Source: Phytophthora hibernalis
Lineage: Eukaryota > Oomycota > Peronosporomycetes > Peronosporales > Peronosporaceae
DNA: 64,000 bases
Reading direction: 5' to 3'
Assembly: GCA_012656075.1 (NCBI GenBank)
Contig: JAAKBF010000014.1
Span: 124,001-188,000, forward strand
The notes beneath the pieces are model-generated. The model searched no databases, was not told where the DNA came from, and worked only from the letters and a program-made list of their open reading frames with translations. How positions within the stretch are numbered: the first letter of the stretch is position 1; each line of letters begins with the position of its first letter. A program made the translations under genes and the position numbers. This document shows, one piece after another, positions 10,961 through 22,453 of this stretch.

Positions 10961-12626
10961 GTCGACTTTGCCCCAATAAGTCTGGTATCGACGAAGTCAC
11001 TGTCGTGACATGGGCTAGCTCGTAATCTGGCCTGCGCGATAGCGCATCAGCCAAAGCGTACTGCTTTCCTGGCTTATACCTCACCTCGAAGTTATATTCA
11101 GCGAAGAAGGACAGCCATCGGGCCATCCTCTGCGAGATGTGAGGCGACTGGGTCGCAGTGCGCAAAGCCGCATGATCAGTGAAGATCACGAACGGCTTGG
11201 AGACGAGCAGGTGAACCCTGAATTTAACAAGAGCGTACTTCATCGCAAGTAGCTCCTTGTCATGAACTGGATAGTTCTTCTCTGCAGCCTTGAGCTGGCG
11301 AGATTCAAACGCGATCACGCGGTCTCGCCCTCGGCGTCTGCCTGTAGCAGTGCACAGCCGATGGCAAAGTCCAACGCGTCGCAGACGACACTGAATGGTT
11401 GACCAGGGTCTGGCAACGCCAAGATAGGTGCGTGAAGGAGACTCTCCTTGACTGCCTCAAAGGCCTCTGGATGATCGGTGTCCCAGCACCATTCCGCATC
11501 CTTCTTAAGGAGATTCGACAAAGGTCGAGCCATATCAGCGTAGTTTGCGCTGAACTTGTGCAAGTAGTTGGCGAGACCCAACCACTTTCGCAAGTCCTTC
11601 TGGTTCGTAGGAACCGGCCAGTCCACGATGGCCTTGACCTTAGCGGGATCCGCACGAAGTCCTCGCTTGCCGATGAAGCACCCTAAGAAGGAATCTCTTC
11701 CGCACCAAAGACACACTTGTCTGCGTTGGCGTACAACTTATTAGTGCGCATGCACTCGAGCACTGCTCGAAGGTGGTCGATATGATTTTCCACGTCCGAC
11801 TTTCCGTGGTCCGCACGACTGTGGATGAAGATGTCATCAAAGTACGTTTGTGTGTACGCCTGATGTGGCCTGAAGGGCTGCGTCAAAGACGATTGAACGT
11901 CGCCGGAGCGTTCGACAGCCTTTGGGGCATTACCAACCACTCCCAGAGCATACCGCTCGGAGTACTGACAGCCGTCAGCGGGACATCGCTCGTCCGCATG
12001 AGCAGCTGGTAATAGCCATCGACCAAGTCGAGCGCACTGTATATCGTACATCCAACCATGTTGTTCTGCAGAACATCCTTTCGAGGTATCGGCGTTTGTG
12101 CCGGAATGGTGGCAGCATTAAGCTTGTTAAAAGCATGAACGATGCACCACTTGCCATTCGGCTTTCTGACACAGAACGTCGGTGTGGAGTGTGGGGATTT
12201 ACTCTCGCGCACCATACCCGCCTCGTGCTTCGCACGGAAGAACGCGTCAATGACGTCACACTGCTCCCGTGGTCAAGGCCACTGCCTCGTCACACAGTAC
12301 TTGGTTCCAGGAACCAGATCAATCTCATGACGTACTCCTCGATCCGGAGGTAGACCCGAGGGTGGGTCCTTAGGGACAACGTCTTGATATTCCTTTACCA
12401 AGGAATAATACGGATCCGATGGATTCTTCAGGATTGCCGATCCGCTACGCGGATTGAGCGCTTTCTTTGTGTCCTCAAGGACAGCTTCATCCAGAAGCGA
12501 CGATGAGTTCAACTCCTCATGTGGTCGTATAACTACCACTTCGGCTAGCTCGCCGGCCTTCAAGGCGTCTCCGAACTCGGTAAACGACAGCTCGTCCAGC
12601 TCTAACAGAGCGTCTAGAGCGGACAA
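10902..12626 (-). pseudogene. Gypsy-1 reverse transcriptase and RNase H
   Basis: The RT starts after a linker with PPDRGVRHEIDLVPGTKYCV (about 12,300-12,360). It then gives STPTFCVRKPNGKW, LDLVDGYYQ, the palm motif YFDDIFIHS (catalytic aspartates kept) and KLYANADKCVF. The connection domain (11,315-11,716) has GLRADPAKVKAI and WLGLANYLHKF. RNase H follows (10,902-11,318) with SRQLKAAEKNYPVHDKELLA, TDHAALRT and DALSRRPDYELAHV. At least three frame changes separate these parts, so no continuous polyprotein can be made. Confidence 0.85.
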
Positions 12627-12688
12627 CGCCCCGAGGCTACATCCTCATCGACATCACCGGTCACATCATTGACGAGGGTGTATAGCTG

Positions 12689-13357
12689 TTAGCTATCACC
12701 CCTAGTCACACTTAATGTCATGACAGACGCCTTGCGTCGCGCAGTCGACAATCGTCGTCGCTGCCTCCTCCGCGCAGACGGGGTTCGCCTCGAAGAGATG
12801 AGGGGGTTGACAGTGACAGGTGTCGCCACCTCGTGTTGCCCCGTAGGGGCTTCCAAGTCGAAATCGACATGCGGTGAGGAGCTGCATGACTCGCAGGCCC
12901 CACCCAGTGAAATATGTGCCACCCCACACACATCAAGAAGCTCGTCTCCATGATGCCTCGGCTCGCGGCCGACCACGCCGTCACTGGCATGCAGCAGTGC
13001 CCCACCGCAGTGGCGATCACCGTTCAACGGATTACGTGCCGTTCCACGTGAATCAGTGAGATCACACTCGTGATGTATCGGCAGGCTGCCGACCATGCTC
13101 TCCGTGGCATGCAACGAGACGTCGTTATCGCAACGAACGCCGCTCAGCGGATTACGTGCCGCTCCACCAACCGTCCTCGAGCTCGGCTTGGAACCGCTGT
13201 CTAAGCCAGCCTCAGTGTCGACTAACTCCGACACTCCAATATCTAGCACATTGACCGACTCGGTCCAGTTCTCGCGCCAATAGCGCTTTTGCTTCCTAAC
13301 AGAGGTGGGTTCATGACTCGCCAAAGCTCCGCCAGGGGAAAAGCGCGTTGCGTCCAA
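12689..13357 (-). pseudogene. Gypsy-1 protease-RT linker with imperfect repeats
   Basis: An open 222-codon frame between protease and RT. It has no known domain but shows about three imperfect repeats of roughly 40 residues, with ARNPLSGV, ARNPLNGD and AHISLGGA at equivalent positions and a HH(E/G)(C/D)(D/E)L element between them. It corresponds to the unconserved linker of Gypsy-2 near 55,340-55,900. The role is unknown. Confidence 0.4.
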
Positions 13358-13378
13358 GGTCTTCGACCTCCAGTCAAT

Positions 13379-13741
13379 TCATGGATCATGGCGTTCCAGC
13401 CAGGCCATACCAAGGATGAGATCATACCTCGAAACCAGGTCCAAGACCATACAGCGTTCGATGCTGTCGAAGTCAAGGAACTTCACACCCAGGTCCACAG
13501 GGACCTTGTGTACTGTGACACAGGTTTCCGTCGCGAGACGGACTGTAATTGTACCACTCACACGCGTCACTAGCGCCTCAGCATACTGCTGACTTCCTTC
13601 CACCGTGGAGCGCCGAACATGGTTGCCCGACGCCCCAGAGTCGATCAAGATCGTCCATGGCTTGGAAAAGCCCTTGATGGTCGCTTGAATGACTAGCATG
13701 TCTGACTTGTGTTCACGTTCCGTGTTAAAGAGCACCCCCAC
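13379..13741 (-). pseudogene. Gypsy-1 aspartic protease
   Basis: A retropepsin-like domain with the active-site motif ILIDSGASGN and the downstream DLGVKFLDFDS and YDLILGMAWLERHDP elements, closely paralleled in Gypsy-2. It lies in its own frame directly after gag. The family releases Gag and Pol products by self-cleavage as a dimer. Confidence 0.8.
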
Positions 13742-14806
13742 TACATTACGGTGCTCTGCGGGGCTAAGCCCTGCCGTCCTTCTTCTCTTAGAGGCTCAAC
13801 AGAACTTAGTTCTACCCCAGTAGGCCGCCCCGCGCCTACTGGGTGCTGCCGTTTCCCCGACGAACCAGAAGACTGATAAGAAGCGGAGCTTCTGCTCGAT
13901 GGAGCCTGACGTTGCTTGCGTAGCGGACACCCTGCCCGTAGGTGTCGCGTGTCACCACATGTGAAACATCTACGGATGACCATACGCTGCTCAGCAGCAA
14001 GGAGTTCGGCATCCTCATCTTCAGCATAGCTGAGATCCATCGGCTCGGGGCCATTTGTTGGGACCGTAGATGGTGCGCTCCATCCGAAGCGGGCCGACTT
14101 GAAATTGAATTCAGCGTTCAACGCCACGTTCACAGCCTCTTCGAAAGAGTCAGGGTGAACACAGAAGACTTCCGTTCTGGTCACGCCAGTTCGGAGACCG
14201 TCCATAAAGACAGTCACCGTGACCACCTCTGGTAGAGGATCGGAAGCCATTCCAGCGATTAGACTCCTGGACGAATTATAAAAGGATAGAGTGGGATTCG
14301 AACCCACGGTATTATTTCTGTGCGTGTTTATGGGTCTGCCGTTTGCCCGCACTATTTCTCCAAACAAGGAAAAGGTTGAGAATCACTGGAAAACGACGAA
14401 AGAGCGCGCCATTCCTTGAGGGTGCGTTGGTCAGTTTATGGTGCGAGCCAGATTCATGAACCTGTCACGCCACCAACTCCTTCTTGCCCTGTCGGGTCGC
14501 TAGAAAGCGTGACCGCACGCGATACGCCTGATGAGGCGGCGAGAAGACTCGCGACAGCTGAAGCTTGAGTTGTTCCCACGTAGTGAACGCCGCATCGACG
14601 GATGCTCCGCACGTAAGTGCCCATTCTCGCGCACGCCCGCTCAGCTTAGAAATTGCCAGCGCCACGCGCTGCTGCTCCGTTTGCAGCATGGCAGATGCCA
14701 TGGCCATTTCGACCTCACGGATACAAAGCAGGAGGCTTTCGCCCTCCTTACCTTCAAAGATCTTGATACTTACCGTAAGTGGTTTAGGTCGGGAAGTCCC
14801 GTCCAA
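13741..14806 (-). pseudogene. Gypsy-1 gag, interrupted
   Basis: The N-terminal part (14,465-14,806) has RPKPLTVSIKIFEGKEGESL and a retrotransposon-gag core (LSGRAREWAL, FATRQGKKEL-like end). The frame stops at 14,465 and resumes near 14,280 with LIAGMASDPLPEVVTVTVFM. It continues to a CCHC zinc knuckle (CFTCGDTRHLRAGC) near 13,920-13,970. Comparison with the uninterrupted Gypsy-2 gag shows that the break is an insertion of about 180 bp carrying a tRNA-like sequence. Confidence 0.75.
14285..14462 (-). other. tRNA-like insertion in Gypsy-1 gag
   Basis: On the minus strand the insert contains GTGGGTTCGAATCCCAC, a perfect 5-bp T-arm with a B-box sequence. A TCTATCC acceptor-like end and a TTTT run follow. 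About 60 nt upstream GGAGAAA could form the other acceptor half, with two mismatches. It may be a decayed tRNA gene, possibly Leu/Ser-like or organellar, or a tRNA-derived SINE. The anticodon cannot be fixed by eye. Confidence 0.4.
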
Positions 14807-15175
14807 CGTTGGTCTGGACGCCGGAGGCGCCGCCGACGCGGTTGGAGGTGGTCCAACAAAGCATTCTCATAACTTGAGAAAGCGTCCAGACGCGCGTTAA
14901 TCGCATCCGGACCTTGCGAAGCAAGATGCGACACGCCTTCAGGGCCCAACAAGGACATAAGCTTTTAAGTCCGTCCTGTTGGTTTGGGGTAAGTTCGCAA
15001 ACTGGTCCATCCTCACAGAGGGTCAGTCTTTCAGACTCAGTTGTAGGATTGACTACAAGTGCTACCAAGTGCAGCGGGGCTGCCGTAGCCTTTAGCGTCA
15101 GTGGAAGACGTAGACTCAGCGAGTCTATTAGTATTACGGTTGAGAACCTTGTTCTATCCGAGAACAAGTCAGGCC

Positions 15176-15454
15176 TGTGAGATATCCGATCTCTCGGCCT
15201 CAAGAGTCGATGTAGTCTTAACCCAAGACTTGTGACCTCTTCGTTGCTAAACGTAAACTGTATTCTTGTTCTTATCTGCGGCCAAACCGCCTACGGTGTA
15301 AATATAAATGCTTCACTATCTAGCATAGTGAAGCTAAGCTATCCAACCAGTGGTTGTGAAGCTATCTACTGATATATACTCACTATCCAGTACGGAGTAC
15401 TGCTTTAGGGAGAGGAAGGTGGGTACACCGTAACCTCCATGTTACCCCGTTACA
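15176..15454 (-). repeat. probable 5' LTR of Gypsy-1
   Basis: Read on the minus strand the segment starts TGTAACGGGGTAAC and contains a TATATTTAC box. It plausibly ends ...TATCTCACA at 15,176, giving the TG...CA borders of an LTR. The Gypsy-2 LTR begins with a similar TGTAGCGGGCTACC. No second copy is present to fix the inner border, so that end is a guess. Confidence 0.4.
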
Positions 15455-15656
15455 TGCAGCAGATGATTTATCGAGCAACATTTGGGATGATTTTTTTCTT
15501 CGAGCAACACACTACTACAGTCGTCCCTCCCAAAATTGAACCCTTCTTAATTGATATGAAATTATAAGTGATCATTTTCAATTTTGGTATCTCCCGTTTG
15601 CGGCAATAGAAGTTTTCGATATTAAAGTAGAGCACGTGATAATCCCTATCAGTATT

Positions 15657-17447
15657 GATAAGTGATTGCATTCTGCAAGCAGATATCGGCAATATTAGAC
15701 AGATTTAAAGTGGTGCGTGATAGCTTGCTGCTTCCTGGATGCGATCGACGTCACTCGTAGCGCCAGAATCCGACGAATCAGGAAGCGGCGAGTGGGAACT
15801 ACGTCATCATTGTCGCTCTCATTTGCTGCGAAGTACCGCAGAATCAAATTGGCAGCTTCAGTAAAACCCCGGTCGGTTGGTGCTGCTACCAGAGGCGCTT
15901 CATCTTGTTCGCTGCAGTAGTCGGGATCTAGGCATGTGGTCGGAGCGCAGCAGAACTCGACAACATTGTCGTCGCAGTAGGCATAGTGAACTGCATTCTC
16001 ATCAGCCGGGCAGAGCAAACCGTCAATTGAAATCTCCGACGAGAGCTTGAGCAAGCGCATGCAGCTTCGAATCTGCTCGACCAATTCCTCCTCTGCAATC
16101 TGTACAGTCCTTGGGTACGGACGGGCAATGCGAAAGGTGTCCGAAGTCAATTTGAAGTGTCTCCAGCAGTTCACTACCGCTGAGCGAGGGACTTCCTCCC
16201 AGACTTGCTGCGCCCATCGCATCGCTTGCAAAACATCTCCCTTGTATCAGTCACGTTGAGCTTGTTCAGACAGCTCTACAGCGTGAGCAAGGTGCAGCCG
16301 TCTGTAATGCGCCTTAAAACAGCGAATTACGCCTGCATCCAGCGGCTGTAATACCGACGTCGTGTTGAGCGGGAGGAAAATAATTTCCACGTTCGACAAT
16401 CGAAACGCCACATGCGATGAAGCGTTATCGACTAGCAAAAGAATGTGACAGTCCTGGCAGATCATCTTCGTGTTTATATTTGTCGTCCAGTCCCGAAACA
16501 CAGCAGTGGTCATCCATGCCTTGTTGCTCGAGTAGTAATAGTTAAATCCCAATTGAGAGGCGTTTTCTTTCGAAAAGCACGTGGTTTCTTCGCCGTTCCG
16601 ATAACAAGTGATTCTGTCATATCTGTCCCCGTCATATTAACCATCAGGCTGATCGTTAACTTCGACTTGTCCTGTTTCACCCCACCAGTGTTGCCGTCCT
16701 TCCGACCGATACGCCTTCGTTAGCGCGTTGGTAGAACGTCCAGTCTCATCGAAATTGTAAACGTCGTCAGGTGCATACTCATCGATCTTAGTAAAAATCG
16801 CCGGTAGCTCTCGAGTCACGGCAGCAAGGTCGGCGGACGCGGCCTCGCCGTGAAGGCTAATCCCCTTGAAGTCGTGGCGGCTCTTGAACGTCGCAAGCCA
16901 GCCGTTTGAGAACTTGGGGGCTTCATCTCGCTCGCAAACACTCCACTCTGCTGCATTTTAGCGAAGAGATTACGGGCTTTTGTTTGAATGAGAGCGTCTG
17001 AAAGGGAACACAGTTTGCCTGCTGCGCAAGCACCCGAACTTCAAAGAATCGTCGAGAGCTGGATTCGTGACGGTGTGGTTCGTTTTGCGGTCGTCTCCCA
17101 CCACGGCATCAGGGATCTGAGACTTTCGCTTAAGCAGACCAGATATTGTAGCCTGCGCTGGGGCCTTTGCCAGTTGAAAGTGAACGCGGCACCACTCTCT
17201 CAGCTGATTTTGCGTGAGCTTCGGCTCGGGGATATGCTTTTCGACCAGCAGCTGCTTCTCCTTTTGGGTGAGGTTGCCTGTACGGAGCGTGGGCGTTTTG
17301 GAGGGCATGTTGTCGTGCTTGTGAGAGGAACACGTTCGGGGAAAAGGGGGGAGTGGGTGGCCGTTCGTTGCCCCCTTGTGAAATTGATATTTTGGCAAAA
17401 ATGATAACTGATCGAGTTCTGGTGTTTTCCCGTGATAATCACTTATC
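15657..17447 (-). mobile_element. pogo-like DNA transposon
   Basis: Defined by a decayed pogo/CENP-B-type transposase and an 11-bp inverted end GATAAGTGATT at 15,657-15,667 and 17,437-17,447 (reverse complement). The TIR is short and no clear TA duplication is visible, so the outer borders are tentative. Similar GATTATCAC sequences near both ends may be transposase-binding repeats. Confidence 0.5.
15695..17398 (-). pseudogene. pogo-like (DDE_1) transposase with CENP-B HTH
   Basis: Successive minus-strand frames give a helix-turn-helix DNA-binding N-terminus (TQKEKQLLVEKHIPEPKLTQ, then NQLREWCRVHF). The DDE domain has YAPDDVYNFDETG (first catalytic Asp), then KAWMTTAVFRDW and ILLLVDNASSHV (second Asp), then IFLPLNTTSVLQPLDAGVI. 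An acidic C-terminal region ends at 15,695. This order is that of pogo/Tigger/Jerky-type transposases. Frame breaks near 16,970, 16,640 and 16,240 make it non-functional. Confidence 0.8.
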
Positions 17448-17520
17448 TGACAAAACCGTAGGATATATTTTCTACCTTACAACGACGTGATCTTATTCGC
17501 TAAAATACACTGTAGAAGGA

Positions 17521-18100
17521 CTTCAACACTGTGAGCTTTAGTACGAGGAAGACAGGTTGCGAGCCCGAGAGCTCGTTCGGCAAGTTCACGGATTCCACGA
17601 TGGAAGAGGCTCATGTCATCCCCACGATGGTCGTCTCGTACCAAGCACTACAAGAACATTGCGGCAGCTAGCTGTCCATGAAATGGGCGGCCAGATCGTA
17701 GAGCACCCCGTCGGCTTGGGCGATGGCGTTGATATCCTTGGCCTACTACGACAACCACGATCACGTGTGGTTTGGCCTACTCGAAGTGCACCGTTGAGAT
17801 GAACACAAACTGCATGTGACCGACGTGGCACCTCCGTGGCCAGCAGATTGTTCATGGAGCGCGTGATCGCAGGAACGGGGTCAGCGCTGGGATTCTGCTG
17901 CTTCAGCACGTGCGTGATATTGAACTGGGCGGAGCGCATGAGCACGACGCGTGGAAGACGCTAGAGCCCGTGTAGACATACACGGAGCTTAGCGGCGACC
18001 ATGGTCGTGGTAGGGTGGGGAGTGCTGCTTGGTGTTCAGGCCAGAGACTTGCGTGAACGAAATGCCGACCTCTGTGATTTTCGTCGACGTCTCGTCCTAA
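17521..18100 (-). pseudogene. decayed unidentified protein remnant
   Basis: Minus-strand fragments in three frames read like a former protein: LMRSAQFNITHVLKQQNP, ITRSMNNLLATEVPRRSH, MQFVFISTVHFE, AKPHVIVVVV and AKDINAIAQADGVLYDLAAH (about 17,690). They are separated by frame changes and stop codons. I do not recognise the family. Lack of TE motifs suggests a former host gene, but that is an inference. Confidence 0.35.
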
Positions 18101-18423
18101 AGAGACTACATGTATTATATTACATCACGGTAATCCTGGCTCAACAAACATGGCGCTAAGATGCTGCTGGCAAGCGAATTAGTGTCAGCTTCAAACGCAG
18201 ATACAGCTTACATATGCACTTTTAAATTTTAAAAATGGAGTGCGAGGAGCTATAGCTCGCGACAAAGTCAGTGCTTTCTGGTACATATCGATACAGAGCT
18301 GTAGTCTTCTTTTACTGTAAATTCTATTTTGTGGTGCTGCGGCGTCCGCGTACGATGTGGTGTATGAGCTGCCGTACATGTATGTTTTTACAGCGCCGTG
18401 GCTCGCGTCAAGTTATCTTCGAG
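18101..18423. other. intergenic, nothing recognised
   Basis: AT-rich spacer between the unidentified remnant and the CAGGTAT motif array. No gene or repeat was recognised. Confidence 0.4.
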
Positions 18424-18464
18424 CAGGTATCAAACAGGTATGAGCCCAGGTATCGAACAGGTAT
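18424..18464 (+). repeat. four CAGGTAT motifs spaced 11-12 bp, left MULE end
   Basis: CAGGTAT occurs at 18,424, 18,435, 18,447 and 18,458, that is about one motif per helical turn, 140 bp before the transposase ATG. The inverted form ATACCTG occurs beyond the end of the associated Ulp1 gene (22,487 and 22,607), with related TTACCTGG near 22,455. Subterminal arrays of this kind usually bind transposase; that role is inferred. Confidence 0.45.
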
Positions 18465-18603
18465 TTAAATTACCGTTTTCAAAACGAACTTTATTTTTCT
18501 TTCGTCTGCCAGCCACTCATCGGGGACCAGTGGCCACGCGGCAGTTCCTTCGCGATTGCAGCACGCCGTGAAGCCGGACAGAGCCGACGGAGACGACTCC
18601 GCT

Positions 18604-20993
18604 ATGGCGCGCACCCACAACACGGCCCACATCAAGCAGCGGATGCTGGAGCAGGCGCTCAGAGAGGAAGAGGCTCGCGCGGCGGCAAGTGCGTCTGAAG
18701 CGGCCGCTGTCCAACGAAGCAGAGAAGCTGAAGCTGAAGCCGCGGCAGCAGCCGCTCGCCGTGCGACCGTTGGACAGGCTCGCACTCGATCCGAGAAAGC
18801 CGCTGCTTTGCAGCCGCTGCGCGAGGGGCGTGTCAGTCAGTTTGGCAGTGGAGACGACGGGATGCATGCTGAGGAGGAGGGCGACGGTGCTGATGTCGAG
18901 CAAAAAGAGGAAGAAGAGAAGCGTGAAGAAGTCTGCGGGGAAGGTGAAGGTGTTGCTGCAGCGGAGTCAGAAGGCGAAGGTGGTGGATCTTCACCGCACC
19001 AAGGACAGAAGCGTTCAGTCGAAGAGGTGGATGAGGACATGTTAGTCACCGTCCCGCCGTTTCAGCAGCACCACAGGACATGGGCGGAGTTTGAGCAGGG
19101 GCTGAAGCAGTACACGACGGAGACGCGCCAAGTGCTCGTTGTGAAAGAGGTGATCAACGTTGCTAGAAGCAACGCAACGCTGAAGAAGCAGATCCAGTAC
19201 CAAGGGGTGCCTGAGCAGGAGATTCCATTGGTACCGAGTGCCATGGAACCGAACCAGCGCAAGTACATATGTACTCACGGATGGCCCGCCCGCGAAAGAT
19301 CGTCAGGCAAGCGCACGTCGCACAACCTTCGTCGAATTGAGTGCCCCTTCCAGATGCTAGCTCAAGTGGCGCAGATGGATGATGGCTCGTGGGGACTCGT
19401 GGCTAAGCGCGAAGTGTACTCGCACAACCACCAGGTATCTCCAAGGATTTACCAGCACTACCCAGGTTTCACAACAATCTCTGTTGGTGTCGGGTGTCCA
19501 GCTATTGATGCAAGCGCAAGCGGGATTCAAGCATTTACGAGTACATCCGCGAGAACTCGGACCACCATGTGACGATGAAGGACGTCCACAATTTGGTTGC
19601 TCGCCTACGAAGCGCGGTGAGTTATTGATGTCGCTGTATTTGATTCTGGGATAACTGGTCTAACTAACTATGTCGTGTTTGAATTGATCACGCGTAGGTG
19701 TCCAGCTGTCAGGTGACAATGTCGTTGTCGAGACGATCGTCAACTTCAATTTGGAGTCTTCGATGAACGTGTCGTCTGTTTACCAGAGCGCCCGTGGGAA
19801 CACCGGTGTGACCTCGATTACAACTTGGCATATACGATCGATTGTTGACAGTTTTCCCGAAGTCCTCCAAATGGACTGCATTCACAAGACGAACAAGTGA
19901 GTTATTATTTGCTGGCCACGTATTTTCCATGTATTATCCGTTTCATATCCATGTATTGACCAGTTCTCTTTGCTTAGATACAATTACCAGCTACTCTCCA
20001 TGGTTGCGATGGATCAGTTTGGCCACGGCCAACCCGTGCAATACTCCTTGCTAGAGACGAACGCCGATTGGCATATGGCCAAGTGTTTGGACCATTTCAA
20101 GCGTGCGAACGAGCACTGGCGCTTCGTTCGGATCGTGATCGTGGACAAGGACATGCGTGAAGTGGAGGTCGTGCGTCAGAAGCTTCCGGAGGCTCGTGTG
20201 CTGTATTGCCACTTCCACGTGATTAAGTGGCTGCACGAAACAATCCGCAAGTCAAGCAAGTACGGAGCGTATCCAGCTGATGTGCTGATCCAAATGAAGC
20301 ATACGATCACGAACATGACCTACGCGAGAACTGAAGCAGACTATGTGACGCATCGCGCGGAGTTCAAGAGCCTCTCGTTGCGAGAAGGAAGGAAAGAACT
20401 GTGGGATTATTTCGAAAGAACTGGAACGTTGAAAAGCAGATATGGGTGATGGCATATCGGATTGACTTGCCCCACTTCAAGAACCACACAAACAACCGTG
20501 TGGAGAGCCTGTTCAGCAAAGTGAAGCAGCATTTGAAGGGATATCTGACCATGCACTCAAGCTTGGAAGCTCTCCTGGCATTTCATCGTCGCAAAGAAGA
20601 AGAATACTACGCGAAGGTTGAGATGCCCGGTACGCTGAGGGATACCACATACTCCGAGGAGATGAACATCGTGCTTGGTGTGATGACGCGGTGGTGGCCG
20701 CCACCAGCAAGACCCAGTACGATGTTGCCGTGGACCCGGATACTGCGGACGCATACACTTTTGTCGACAACGGAGATGCGGTGATCGTCCGAAGAAGTGT
20801 TCACGAGTACATGCTGCAGAAGGATAGATGGGAGTACGACTGCGAGTTTGCGCAGACCATGAAGCTTCCGTGCCGACACGCGTTCGGGCGTATCAGCGGA
20901 GAACTAGCCCAGTTCAATGATAAAGCATTCGACAATGCTATGAACCAATTCGACGAATGGTGGCACAATCTACGCCAGGGCAGACAACGATAG
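18604..20993 (+). pseudogene. MULE transposase with introns and SWIM finger
   Basis: The ATG at 18,604 starts an Ala/Glu-rich coiled-coil leader. A FAR1-like N-terminal region follows (KYICTHGWPARERSSGKRTS, RRIECPFQMLA). The MULE catalytic domain shows LQMDCIHKTN (first Asp), VAMDQFGHGQPVQYSLLETN, VIVDKDMREVEV (second Asp) and the CHFHVIKWL region. A SWIM zinc finger (YDCEFAQTMKLPCRHAF) lies near 20,835-20,885. Two GT-AG introns of 81 nt are visible: 19,617-19,697 (GTGAGT...GTAG) and 19,897-19,977 (GTGAGT...TTAG). The second restores NKYNYQLLSMV across the junction. Frame changes near 19,460, 19,515, 20,400 and 20,700 show decay. Mutator-like elements move by cut and paste. Confidence 0.8.
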
Positions 20994-22397
20994 ACCAGAC
21001 GATTCACAGCGGCAGCGGAGAACGTAGTGGTGGAGGCGGTGACGGCGACTGGAGCGCGGGAGGTGGTGCCGGCGGTGGTGCCGATGGTGGTGGTACCAGT
21101 GGTGAGGTCACGGGCAGTGACGAACCGGATATTGATGTCGCTGGCGGCAACAATGATGACTCGGATGACGTGCAGCTAAACCTCCCAGTAATAGTACCCA
21201 CGTGCCCGTACAGATCAAGTTGAACGGCAGAGTTGTGCCGGTCGGACGTCCAGGACTGAACAGTAACGAGCAGCGTGCGAAATCAAAAGCCGACCTGAAA
21301 GAATACAATCAGGGTATGAAACTGCGTGGCCTCCTTCGTGAGAGAGACGTTTGTGAAGTCGTTGCAGCTTTAAAGGAGATTCAACCCGGCCTACGCGAGG
21401 TATGATCTTTCCTCGCGACCTTTCAGGAAAGGCCGTGAGCAAGCCACTAGCGTGGCGACTCGACGCCAACTACGTCTCCGACAATGTTCGGTACCGGCTT
21501 TCTGAACCAACTGTGGATCGGGCGCTTGAGCAGCTACGCCAGAAGTTATATGGAGAGACGGAGGAGATCCAGCTTGATAGCGATGGCGAAAACGTGGGTG
21601 GTGCGGACGGATACGTAGTATCCATTGAAAAGATTGGCACCTACGGAAGAGAGCAGCTGGAAGATATGAAGTGGATATGGAACCTGCAGACTACGTGTCG
21701 ACGCGGTTTGTCGTTGTGCAGTTGGCTGAACACCGAGGTGAGAAGCCTCGTGGAAGAACCTGTTGTCGTAGATTTGGCAATCGATGAGTTCCTAAATGCA
21801 TGGCCATACAAGGTAATTCCTGGATTTGAGTTGATATATTGCGATGACAGACCTCTTCTGCATCAGAGGTTCAACGTGGTTAAACGACGACGCGATGCGC
21901 GCTTTCTCGGCGTTTCTGAAGTCGTACAAGAACAACGCGACGGTGATGATACCTCCGGCGAAGAAGCAACCGCGCAAGAAACCAACCAAGCCGAACGGAC
22001 TGTTGTAGGAGAAACAAGTAGCAGATATTCGTGCTGGTATTTTGACTCTGCAGTACGTTTTGATGCCTATCAATTTGAGTGGCGTTCACTGGGCTGTTTG
22101 GTGATCGACGAAGGCTCCAAGACCATTCAGATGTACGACAGCATGGGCTCGAAGAAGAACACGAAGAGCTTGAAGGCCATCGCGTTGGAGATTGTCTCCG
22201 CATTGCCAGACACGTACACTGAGCTCAACGTTGAGGAGCCTCTGCAGAAAGATGGTGACAGCTGTGATGTGTTTGCATGCCTCCACCTCTGGAAGTCCGT
22301 ATCCAGTGATTCGCCGACGGACGTGTCCACTGCTGGTATCACCAAGCTACACTGGAAGTTGCTGCACGCAATTTGGAAGATGAAGCGCCACTGGTAG
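20957..22397 (+). pseudogene. Ulp1-type (C48) cysteine protease carried by MULE
   Basis: A Gly/Asp-rich linker (20,960-21,200) and a segment with KLNGRVVPVGRPGLNSNEQR (21,211-21,400) lead into a C48 peptidase. Catalytic elements are recognisable: the His in INLSGVHWAVW (about 22,070-22,105, in a different frame from its neighbours), the Asp in IQMYDSMGS, and the Gln and Cys in LQKDGDSCDVFACLHLW (about 22,240-22,290). Upstream, AFSAFLKSYKNN lies in the same frame as the His. Frame changes near 21,900 and 22,105, and a stop near 22,010, break the gene. C48 enzymes cleave SUMO or related tags. Its position directly behind a MULE transposase recalls plant MULEs that captured Ulp1 genes. Confidence 0.7.
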
Positions 22398-22453
22398 CTG
22401 AAGGTTAAGGCGTCGCAGATGCGTTCTGCAGCATAACGACGAATACATGGCTT

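Larger units (their letters stand above)
9188..15454 (-). mobile_element. Ty3/gypsy chromodomain retrotransposon (Gypsy-1), defective
   Basis: On the minus strand, in order: a probable 5' LTR, gag with zinc knuckle, aspartic protease, linker, reverse transcriptase, RNase H, integrase and chromodomain. This is the PR-RT-RH-IN order of Ty3/gypsy elements, with a terminal chromodomain as in chromoviruses. Many frameshifts, an insertion in gag and the lack of a detectable 3' LTR show that the copy is dead. The RT catalytic motif (YFDDIF) and all three integrase acidic residues are still present, so decay is moderate. Confidence 0.85.
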
